This document shows positions 56,935-64,000 of a stretch of DNA of 64,000 nucleotides, in pieces (position 1 is the stretch's first letter; each line of letters begins with the position of its first letter). The notes beneath the pieces were generated by a model. That model was not told the DNA's origin and ran no database searches. It saw nothing but the letters and a program-made list of their open reading frames with translations. The stretch lies in the NCBI RefSeq assembly GCF_000685215.1, contig NZ_ARYJ01000007.1, forward strand, positions 153,791-217,790. The letters are read 5' to 3'. Source of the DNA: Hyphomonas jannaschiana VP2 (GTDB lineage Bacteria; Pseudomonadota; Alphaproteobacteria; Caulobacterales; Hyphomonadaceae). Made by a program: the position numbers and the translations under genes.

Positions 56935-57750
56935 ATGAAGAAACCCGCATTCTGGATCGCTTCTGCCGTTATTCTTATCGGCTTGGGGGCATGGCTCTGG
57001 CGGACGGTAATCTCTCCGCCGCCCTATATCGAGGTCAGCCCTCTCAGCTATACCGATTATGCCAGCTGGTCGGTCATCCCCAAGGAAACGCCGCCAGCGG
57101 TCTGGAAAGATGGATGGGCAACCGACGTTTTCCTCGTGGAAGACGCTTCGGAACTGAAGGGACGAACAGGTGCACAGCTCGACAGGAAAGAGCAGAAAGC
57201 TCGCCTGCAGGGCCGCCTGCTCGAAGATGGCCTGGCTGCGATTGGGCCTGTTTACGCGCCGCTCTATCGGGCTGATGCCAAGGGAGACGATCTGTCCCGG
57301 GCATTTCTGATCTACCTCAGAAACCATAACCAAGGGCGCGCTGTCGTGATTGCCGCAGATACGGTCCTGCCAGATGCGTTATTGTCCGAACTCGAGCTCG
57401 AACCGGAACTGATGGACCGTTTCGGTGGCTTTTATCGCATCGGAAAAGACCCTGAGGCGGTGCTGCTGACTGAAACGCCGGATAAGTCCATCGAAGCTTA
57501 TTGCCCGCCCCACCTGATGGAACGGAGCGCCTGCGTCATCGATGTGGCAACTGTCCGGGAAAAAGGCTTCTCGGTTCTGGCGCCTGATTCCGCCGTTGGA
57601 GAATCGGCGGAGGCTTTCAACAACTGGCTTGCCGCCAACGCCTCTCCTATGGCTGAGCCACTTGGAGACCTCGAAGAGGTCGAAATCGTCGACATCCGTC
57701 GCCCGGGCGATACGGATGAGCGCCGCTCCAAACGGAAGAATCGCGACTAG
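56935..57750 (+). CDS. Hypothetical membrane-anchored protein
   Basis: A 271-residue protein with an N-terminal hydrophobic anchor (about 6-25, FWIASAVILIGLGAWLWRT) and a mixed soluble domain probably in the periplasm. I recognise no family. The C-terminal 25 residues are strongly charged (for example IRRPGDTDERRSKRKNRD). It follows the DUF6285 gene by 27 bases on the same strand, and its stop overlaps by four bases the convergent maiA stop. The frame and ATG look real; function is unknown. Confidence 0.6.
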   Translation: MKKPAFWIASAVILIGLGAWLWRTVISPPPYIEVSPLSYTDYASWSVIPKETPPAVWKDGWATDVFLVEDASELKGRTGAQLDRKEQKARLQGRLLEDGLAAIGPVYAPLYRADAKGDDLSRAFLIYLRNHNQGRAVVIAADTVLPDALLSELELEPELMDRFGGFYRIGKDPEAVLLTETPDKSIEAYCPPHLMERSACVIDVATVREKGFSVLAPDSAVGESAEAFNNWLAANASPMAEPLGDLEEVEIVDIRRPGDTDERRSKRKNRD

Positions 57751-58388
57751 GCGGGCTTGTTGGCCTCAGGCGACGCCTTGCGGAACGCCTCCAGCTCGCT
57801 GCATGCAGCATCAATGGCCACCAGCGCCGGAAAGGCCGATAGATCCATATTGAATCTCCGCGCATTCGCGATCTGAGGAATGAGCGTGATTTCCGCGATC
57901 GTGGGCGTATCTCCGAACAGAAAAGGGCCACTCGGCCGCGCAGCAGCAAACCCTTCCAGCGCCTGAAAGCCGCGGCGGATCCAGTCGTGATACCAGCGTT
58001 TTACAGCGGCATCATCGGCTCCGAAATCCTGTCTCAGGGCGGCCAGAACGGAAAGATTATTCAACGGATGAATATCGCAGGCAATCGTATCTGCGAAGGC
58101 CCGTGCCTGAAGCCGGCTTGCCGGATCTGATGGAAGGATCGCAGGTTCCGGATAAGTTTCTTCCAGCCACTCAAGGATTGCCATGGACTGGCCGGCCTTC
58201 AGGCCATCCACTTCGAGGGTCGGCACCCGCATCTGCGGATTCACAGACCGGTAGGTAGCCGACAGCTGTTCATCCGCCCCCGGCGCAATATTCACAGGCA
58301 CCTGTTCGTAGGACAAGCCTTTGAGATTCAGGGCGATGCGTACGCGGTAGGCCGCTGACGAGCGCCAGTAGTCATGAAGACGGATCAT
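57747..58388 (-). CDS. maiA: Maleylacetoacetate isomerase / zeta-class glutathione transferase
   Basis: A 213-residue GST-family protein. The opening LHDYWRSSAAYRVRIALNLKG fits the zeta-class motif SSCxxRVRIAL with the Cys replaced by Ala, leaving the conserved Ser pair. VPTLEVDGLKAGQSMAILEWLEE is the thioredoxin-fold end. The C-terminal helical domain is complete. The usual reaction is isomerisation of maleylacetoacetate to fumarylacetoacetate in tyrosine breakdown. Here it overlaps the astB stop and is the last gene of the ast operon, so another thiol-linked role is possible. Confidence 0.8.
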   Translation of the reverse strand: MIRLHDYWRSSAAYRVRIALNLKGLSYEQVPVNIAPGADEQLSATYRSVNPQMRVPTLEVDGLKAGQSMAILEWLEETYPEPAILPSDPASRLQARAFADTIACDIHPLNNLSVLAALRQDFGADDAAVKRWYHDWIRRGFQALEGFAAARPSGPFLFGDTPTIAEITLIPQIANARRFNMDLSAFPALVAIDAACSELEAFRKASPEANKPA

Positions 58389-59704
58389 GCGAGTTCCTCC
58401 AACTCAAGAACATCAAGCAAGGCCTCTCGCGCAATTCTGCACTCATCGGCAAATGACGAATCCGCGAGGTCATCCGGAGCGAGCCGGTCCCGGTAGTATT
58501 TCCGTACGACCGCCTGAAGCGCATCGATCCGCTCTTCCGTCAGCAAGACGCCCTGATGGCAGGCTGCCAGCTCGGCATCGGTCATCACGACGCGCAACCG
58601 CAAACAGGCGGGCCCACCCCCATTACGCATGGACTGCCTGACATCGACATAATGCACCCGGCCGATCGGCCCGTTACCGCTCACGAGTTTTTCACAATAA
58701 GCCCGTGTCGCTTCCGTTTCCCGCACTTCTGTTGGCGCTACCAGAACCAGACGGGACTCTCCAGGCAGGCTCAGCAATTGCGAATTGAACAGATAGGACC
58801 GGATCGCGTCCTGTAGAGAGACGTCTGCAGACGCCACCATGACAGGCTTGAGATCGAATAAACCCTGCGACGCCTTCTGCAAATCCGCAAGAGTAGCCTT
58901 CGTGTCCTCGAATGCGGCTTCATGGAAGAACAGTGTGTCGAGGGCGCCAACGCAAACCACATCATTGTGGAACGCTCCGGCGTTGATGGCTTCTGTGGAC
59001 TGGCGCGCAAAGACCGTCCGCCCCGCGTCCAACCCGTGCCCGCGGGCAATACTCTCGGCGGAAAGTCGTGTTTGTCTCGCCGGAAAACCTGCTGTGCTTT
59101 CACCCGCCTCCCGGCCATAGACGAACAGTTCTACCCCGGCCCGGCCATGTTCAGTGCAAAGACGAACATGATTGGCCGCGCCTTCATCGGCAAAATCCGG
59201 ATGCATCGGCAAGGCGGCATGCACCGAGAAGTGCTGGTCATCGCCAAAGATCGCCTGCAGGCAAGCCGTCGTGTCCGGGTGCTCGATAGATCTGTGAAGC
59301 ATGGTCGACAGATTGGCCGCAGTCAGGTGCAGGCGGCCATCTGCCGTATCGGCTGACGGGGAAACCGTCGCCGCATTGGCGGTCCACATGCTGCTGGCGG
59401 AATACGCCACCTTCAGAAGCCGCGGCGCCCTTGCCGCAGCCAGCTCAAGTATCTGCCGGTCACTTCCCCCGAACCCCGCCGACGCAAGCAAGTCAAAATT
59501 CGGACGCGGCAAAGGCGGAAGAATCCCTTGTGTCAGTCCTGCTTTGATCAGGGCGCGCATTTTCTCAAGCCCCTGAAGCGCCGCCTCTCTCGGATTGGAG
59601 ACGTCACCGGCGTTTCGTGAACTCGCAAGATTGCCGTCCGACAAACCGCCATAATTATGGCTTGGGCCAATCAGCCCATCAAAATTGACTTCCCGGCCAC
59701 TCAC
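58385..59704 (-). CDS. astB: N-succinylarginine dihydrolase
   Basis: A 439-residue enzyme of the arginine succinyltransferase pathway, hydrolysing N2-succinylarginine to succinylornithine, ammonia and carbon dioxide. It opens with EVNFDGLIGPSHNYGGLS. Catalytic residues of the family are visible: Glu in DEGAANHVRLC, His in AGAFHNDVVCVG, and Cys in GGPACLRLRVVM. The start is GTG at 59704, which overlaps the astD stop (GTGA) and puts the start in the position of the family; a longer frame to 59773 runs into astD. Confidence 0.93.
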   Translation of the reverse strand: MSGREVNFDGLIGPSHNYGGLSDGNLASSRNAGDVSNPREAALQGLEKMRALIKAGLTQGILPPLPRPNFDLLASAGFGGSDRQILELAAARAPRLLKVAYSASSMWTANAATVSPSADTADGRLHLTAANLSTMLHRSIEHPDTTACLQAIFGDDQHFSVHAALPMHPDFADEGAANHVRLCTEHGRAGVELFVYGREAGESTAGFPARQTRLSAESIARGHGLDAGRTVFARQSTEAINAGAFHNDVVCVGALDTLFFHEAAFEDTKATLADLQKASQGLFDLKPVMVASADVSLQDAIRSYLFNSQLLSLPGESRLVLVAPTEVRETEATRAYCEKLVSGNGPIGRVHYVDVRQSMRNGGGPACLRLRVVMTDAELAACHQGVLLTEERIDALQAVVRKYYRDRLAPDDLADSSFADECRIAREALLDVLELEELA

Positions 59705-61152
59705 TTCGGGAAACCCTGCGCGCTCATACGCGAGGCCTTGTCCGACACCTGACTCGCCTGAGGCCAGGCACAATAGTCAGCCGCATAGTAGGCCCCCGGA
59801 CGGAAATTTCCGGACAGGCCCGGCCCGCCAAACGGCATTGCGCCACTGGCGCCAGCTGTGGGACGGTTCCGATTTAGGATACCGGCCCGCATCTCCCGGT
59901 GCGCACGGACCCAGAGCGTATCATCATCGCTTACCAGTCCACCGGACAGGCCATATCGCGTTGCATTGGCACGTTCCAGCGCCTCATCGAAATCCCGAAC
60001 CCGTACGATTTGCATGACCGGTCCGAACAGTTCCTCGTCCGGAATGTCGTTGGCTTGCGTGACATCCACAACACCGGCGGACACGAAGCCTCCGCCCCGC
60101 TCCAGACGTTCCAGCGCCTTCAGCGCGCGTCCGCCCCGGGCGATCAGCATTTCCTGGAATTCCACAGCATTCACGGCCGCCTTCTCTGAGACGAGCGGGC
60201 CCATGAACATGCCTTCTTCGTCCCACGCACCAATGGCCAGACCTTCGGCGCGCGCCACGATGGCGTCGGCTACCCGGTCGCCCCAGGTGCCTTGCGGCAG
60301 GATCACCCGGCGGGCACAGGAGCACCGCTGCCCACTTGTCAGAAAAGCAGACTGGGCCGCGATGTCGGCTGCAGCTTCAACATCTGCCGGGTCCCAGATG
60401 ATGAGCGGGTTGTTTCCGCCCATTTCCAGAGCCAAGATAACTTCCGGCCGACCTGCGAAGTGTTTGTGAAAGTGTACGCCGGTGGCCGCAGATCCTGTAA
60501 AAAGCAGGCCATTGATCTCTGCATTCAGGAGCGCACCTCCCGTTTCGCGCCCACCATGCACGATGTTCAGACACCCATCCGGAAGCCCCGCCGCGGCAAA
60601 GGCTTCAGCCATGTGAAACGCGACGCCCGGTGCCAGTTCCGACGGTTTGAACACGCATGTATTGCCAGCAAGAAGCGCAGGAACGATGTGACCGTTTGGC
60701 AGATGGCCCGGAAAGTTAAAGGGTCCAAACACGGCCATCACCCCATGCGGACGATGGGTGAGATGCGACGAACCAAAATTGGCTTCGCTGTACTTTGTGC
60801 CTGCGCGCTCTACTTGTGCGGCAATGGAAACAGCCACTTTTGCCTTCATGGTCGCGGTTTCGGATCTCGACTCCCAAAGCACTTTGCCCATATCCCGGCT
60901 GACCGTCTCAGCGATCGCATCCGTGCGTTTTTCAATTTCGTCCGCATACCGTTCCAGAATGGCTGTCCGGTCACCCTGAGGCAGATTGGCCCAATCATGG
61001 AATGCTCGCCTCGCAGAGGCGACGGCTTCAGTGACATCGGACGCGTCCGCGCCATGCCCTTCCCAGACCACATCGCCCGTCGCAGGGCAATGATTCTGGA
61101 AGTGGGTTCCCGCGCCGGTACGCCATTGTCCGTTTATATAGACGCCATCCAT
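59701..61152 (-). CDS. astD: Succinylglutamate-semialdehyde dehydrogenase
   Basis: A 483-residue aldehyde dehydrogenase making succinylglutamate with NAD+. It has the family substrate and fold blocks FGPFNFPGHLPNGHIVPALLAGNT, GSAATGVHFHKHFAGRPEV, the general-base Glu in ALEMGGNNPLI, and the catalytic Cys in SGQRCSCARRVILP. The C-terminal FGGPGLSGNFRPGAYYAADYC is characteristic of AstD. It starts two bases after the astA stop and overlaps astB by four bases. Confidence 0.95.
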   Translation of the reverse strand: MDGVYINGQWRTGAGTHFQNHCPATGDVVWEGHGADASDVTEAVASARRAFHDWANLPQGDRTAILERYADEIEKRTDAIAETVSRDMGKVLWESRSETATMKAKVAVSIAAQVERAGTKYSEANFGSSHLTHRPHGVMAVFGPFNFPGHLPNGHIVPALLAGNTCVFKPSELAPGVAFHMAEAFAAAGLPDGCLNIVHGGRETGGALLNAEINGLLFTGSAATGVHFHKHFAGRPEVILALEMGGNNPLIIWDPADVEAAADIAAQSAFLTSGQRCSCARRVILPQGTWGDRVADAIVARAEGLAIGAWDEEGMFMGPLVSEKAAVNAVEFQEMLIARGGRALKALERLERGGGFVSAGVVDVTQANDIPDEELFGPVMQIVRVRDFDEALERANATRYGLSGGLVSDDDTLWVRAHREMRAGILNRNRPTAGASGAMPFGGPGLSGNFRPGAYYAADYCAWPQASQVSDKASRMSAQGFPK

Positions 61153-61153
61153 A

Positions 61154-62194
61154 CTATTTACTCCGTTGCCAGATTCGTCCTTCGGATCCGGGCTTCAGCT
61201 TCAGAAGCGCCAGAGTATCCGGGTTGACGACCGCGGTTTGCGGATCTTTCAAAATGCTCTTTGCAAGACTGACCCTGAATTCAGGCATCATGTCACTGGA
61301 CGCGAGCCCCAGCTTCGCAGCCGGGTCAGAGTCCACGTCGCCAGCTTCAAACCTGACGCGGCGGCTCTCCTGAATGGTGCGGATATGGCGGCGCTGCACA
61401 GTCACCAGCGGGCCACCATCGAAAATGTCCACGGTACGGTCGAATTCAAACCCTTCCCACTGTAGCAGCTTGTATGCGCCCACGCCGTCGGAATGGCACC
61501 GGCCGATAACCTCGCGCGCTTCAGGCGGCAACAGGTCGACATAGATCGGGTATTTCGGCATCAGGTCCAGAATGAACTGATTGTCCGTGGTCGCAGACAA
61601 ACGATCCGCCTCGGTGAAATCCATTCTGAAAAAATGACGCCCCAGGCACTCCCAGAACGGGGAACGCCCCTCATTGTCCACCACGCCACGAAGTTCGGCC
61701 AGCACTTTCGTGCCGAAACGTTCCGGTTCCGCCGCCATGAGCAGGTAACGGGACTGGGCCGCCAGGCGTCCGGCACCTCCCCCGCGGTGCTCGGGCTTCA
61801 GGAACAGGGTGCCAACCTCGGTGAAGCCGACATATTCATTGGTCAGCACCAGCGCATCCATATCGAACCGCAGGTTTCCAGCGGCCTGACTTGCCTGAGC
61901 AAGCGTGATGACCCGGTAGTTGAAAAATGGCTGGTCAATGCCGGTGCCGGCCTTCACGGCAGAACAACCGACTACTTCACCAGTCTCAGCATTCTCCATC
62001 ATCAGGAGATACTTGCCGTATTCAATCCGTTGAAGACGGCCGAGAAACGCATCGTCGGATTTCTGCAGACGTTCACGCAGGATGGGCACATCTACCGGCA
62101 AGCTGGTAAATCCGGGTCCTGACAATTCCGCCAGTTCAATAAGGGATTGCAGGTCATCCAGCCGCGAAGGCCGCATCACATAGGTTTCTGCCAT
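61154..62194 (-). CDS. astA: Arginine N-succinyltransferase
   Basis: A 346-residue enzyme of the GNAT superfamily, transferring succinyl from succinyl-CoA to arginine, the first step of the pathway. The N-terminal part YVMRPSRLDDLQSLIELA is typical, with the CoA-binding segment VGTLFLKPEHRGGGAGRLAAQSRYLL at about 131-157 and a C-terminal continuation unique to AstA. The ATG at 62194 lies two bases after the stop of the M20 hydrolase. It is the second gene of the operon. Confidence 0.93.
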   Translation of the reverse strand: MAETYVMRPSRLDDLQSLIELAELSGPGFTSLPVDVPILRERLQKSDDAFLGRLQRIEYGKYLLMMENAETGEVVGCSAVKAGTGIDQPFFNYRVITLAQASQAAGNLRFDMDALVLTNEYVGFTEVGTLFLKPEHRGGGAGRLAAQSRYLLMAAEPERFGTKVLAELRGVVDNEGRSPFWECLGRHFFRMDFTEADRLSATTDNQFILDLMPKYPIYVDLLPPEAREVIGRCHSDGVGAYKLLQWEGFEFDRTVDIFDGGPLVTVQRRHIRTIQESRRVRFEAGDVDSDPAAKLGLASSDMMPEFRVSLAKSILKDPQTAVVNPDTLALLKLKPGSEGRIWQRSK

Positions 62195-62196
62195 GA

Positions 62197-63456
62197 TCAG
62201 CTATCCATTAGCGCTTTGATACCGGCGCCATCGAGACGCCCATCGGCAAGCCGATTGAGAATGAGAGCGGACAAGGCGGCGCGCTCCGCGAAGCTGTCAG
62301 TGAGCACGTATTCCTCGTTGGAATGGATACGTCCGCCCATCACACCAAGTGTGTCGACGTTGGGAACGCCAGCCGCAAAAATGTTGTTACCTTCACAGAC
62401 ACCGCCCGTGTCCTGGAATACAAGATCCAGGCCAATCGCCTTCCCTGTCGCTTGCACCGCATCGAACAGCGCCTGCTGCGCCGAGTTCCTCGGCTTGGGC
62501 GGCCTGTAGAAGCCGCCATGAAGATGTCCGTGAATACCATCCCGGGCCGTGGCACGCTCAAACAGGTGCTTTACTTCATCGGTCGCCCATTGCGCAGCAT
62601 CAGCATCCGGCGCCCGGGCCCCGAACCGGACAATGGCCAGATCCGGAACGATGTTCACCGGCCCTCCGCCATCAATCGACCCGACATTGACGGTCACCCC
62701 ATCGCGGCGGCCATTCAGCTGCTCCAGCCCGACAACGAGCTCAGCGGCCGCTTCCAATGCGCTACGCCCCTCCTCCTTGGCGCGGCCGGCATGCGCAGCG
62801 CGTCCATGCAGGACAATGTCAAAAACGGCAGACCCCTTCCGGCCGCCGGACATGGCGCCTGTGTCCATGCAGGGCTCGTATGTCATGCCGATGTGCGCGC
62901 CGGATCGGGCTGCCTCTGTCAGAGCACGGGCGCTTGCGAAATTCCCGATTTCTTCATCTGGTGTAATGACGATCTGGTATCCAAGGCGTTCCTTCAGCGG
63001 ACCGGCCTCGAACGCCAGCAGCGCCTCCCGCATGATGCAGAGACCGCCTTTCATGTCCGCCAGTCCGGGACCGTTCAGGCGGCCGCCCCCAAGGTCGCGA
63101 ATCGTCTCGAATGTTCCCGGCGCAAAAACGGTATCATAGTGACCGGACATGATGACCTGAACCGGCGCGTCAGGCCGCGATGATACGCGGATGATGGAGG
63201 AGGTCTCTGTCGTCTCTGTTTCGCCGGCATCATTGACGGATTCGAATGGATCGCCTGGATCCAGGCGGACCTCAGCATCCAGTTCGGAGAAGGCGTCTGC
63301 CAGCAGCGGAGCAAGCTTCCGCAGGCCCTCAATATTCCAGCTGCCGGTATTGATGGCCGCCCAGTTCTGCGTTTGCGAAATCATGTCGGACGCGCGCGAT
63401 GCAAGGCGCTCGCGGGCCGCCTCGTCCTCTTTGCTCAGAGTGCTCAGATCAATCAT
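62197..63456 (-). CDS. M20-family metallopeptidase/hydrolase (carboxypeptidase G2-like)
   Basis: About 419 residues. Zinc ligands are present: SGHYDTVFAPG (His, Asp), GPGLADMKGGL (bridging Asp), TPDEEIGN (catalytic Glu and ligand Glu), and the final His in GGRIHSNEEYV. A dimerisation domain insertion (HAGRAKEEGRSALEAAAELV) follows. The family removes acyl groups or amino acids from amides. It heads the ast operon, two bases before astA, where no astE is visible. It may therefore act on succinylglutamate, or on another acyl-arginine. This is inference. The start ATG 63456 has only a weak ribosome site. Confidence 0.85.
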   Translation of the reverse strand: MIDLSTLSKEDEAARERLASRASDMISQTQNWAAINTGSWNIEGLRKLAPLLADAFSELDAEVRLDPGDPFESVNDAGETETTETSSIIRVSSRPDAPVQVIMSGHYDTVFAPGTFETIRDLGGGRLNGPGLADMKGGLCIMREALLAFEAGPLKERLGYQIVITPDEEIGNFASARALTEAARSGAHIGMTYEPCMDTGAMSGGRKGSAVFDIVLHGRAAHAGRAKEEGRSALEAAAELVVGLEQLNGRRDGVTVNVGSIDGGGPVNIVPDLAIVRFGARAPDADAAQWATDEVKHLFERATARDGIHGHLHGGFYRPPKPRNSAQQALFDAVQATGKAIGLDLVFQDTGGVCEGNNIFAAGVPNVDTLGVMGGRIHSNEEYVLTDSFAERAALSALILNRLADGRLDGAGIKALMDS

Positions 63457-63510
63457 GGCTCTTGGTTTCACAGGAAACGAAATCCGGCAAGACCCACGCT
63501 GGGGCCCAAA

Positions 63511-63540
63511 CGAAAACGGCCCGGCACAAAGGCCGGGCCG
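63511..63540 (-). terminator. Intrinsic terminator after the OmpA-family gene
   Basis: CGGCCCGGC and GCCGGGCCG form a perfect nine-pair stem with a six-base loop between the ompA-like stop and the M20 gene start. On the minus strand TTTT follows the stem directly, then CGTTT. This is a good intrinsic terminator for the outer-membrane protein gene. Confidence 0.78.
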
Positions 63541-63563
63541 AACTCAATTAGGTGTGTATCGCC

Positions 63564-64000
<437 letters not shown>

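Overview
The window reads as chromosomal DNA of an aerobic alphaproteobacterium, most likely order Caulobacterales and close to the Hyphomonadaceae (Hyphomonas-like). This rests on GC-rich coding sequence, a FixLJ system beside a cbb3 oxidase, a PopA-like degenerate GGDEF protein, an E1-beta with its own lipoyl domain, and a mfd/sdhE/recG/DUF502 neighbourhood. It is an inference; there is no rRNA gene to confirm it. The DNA is densely coded, with many ATGA/GTGA start-stop overlaps and no gene-free stretch above 300 bases. I saw no insertion sequence, integrase, prophage or CRISPR array.

Layout. 1-5.5 kb: partial sulfotransferase, dodecin, GFA-family zinc protein, lipoprotein, indoleamine-dioxygenase-like haem protein, guaB and two unknowns. 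5.6-13.7 kb: GNAT, rRNA methyltransferase, TPR/aspartyl hydroxylase, guaA, rpiB and a small acyl-CoA group (TIGR03084, crotonase, CaiB). A tRNA-Ser(UGA) lies at 13.86 kb. 15.3-21 kb: a forward run of envelope and replication genes (rlpA-like, D,D-carboxypeptidase, tmk, holB, tatD, metallo-beta-lactamase-fold hydrolase).

21.2-31.8 kb is a complete micro-oxic respiration locus. On the minus strand lie a small CxxC membrane protein, haem-PAS FixL, FixJ and a lone receiver. Divergently lie ccoN-O-Q-P and the assembly genes ccoG-H-I-S. FixL/FixJ should sense low oxygen; the oxidase and its maturation proteins are the expected output, but no fixK is in the window and I found no convincing FNR/FixK box before ccoN.

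31.8-36.5 kb: a minus-strand operon of a DUF2891 lipoprotein, a divergent NRAMP-type transporter and PxpA/B/C (5-oxoprolinase). 36.6-43.9 kb: pyruvate dehydrogenase (pdhA, a 25-codon small ORF, pdhB, pdhC, lpd), an FtsB-like protein, enolase and L32. 44-47.4 kb: M19 dipeptidase lipoprotein, histidine phosphatase and alpha-methylacyl-CoA racemase. 47.5-55.4 kb: the PopA-like protein, mfd, sdhE, recG and DUF502. 55.5-57.7 kb: aminoglycoside-phosphotransferase-fold protein, DUF6285 and an unknown. 57.7-63.5 kb: an arginine succinyltransferase operon (M20 hydrolase, astA, astD, astB, maiA). The window ends inside an OmpA-family gene.

Most likely to repay follow-up: the PopA-like protein with a preserved c-di-GMP inhibitory site, the FixT-like receiver and CxxC membrane protein flanking fixLJ, the small ORF translationally coupled to pdhB, and the NRAMP relative that has lost its metal-binding motifs.
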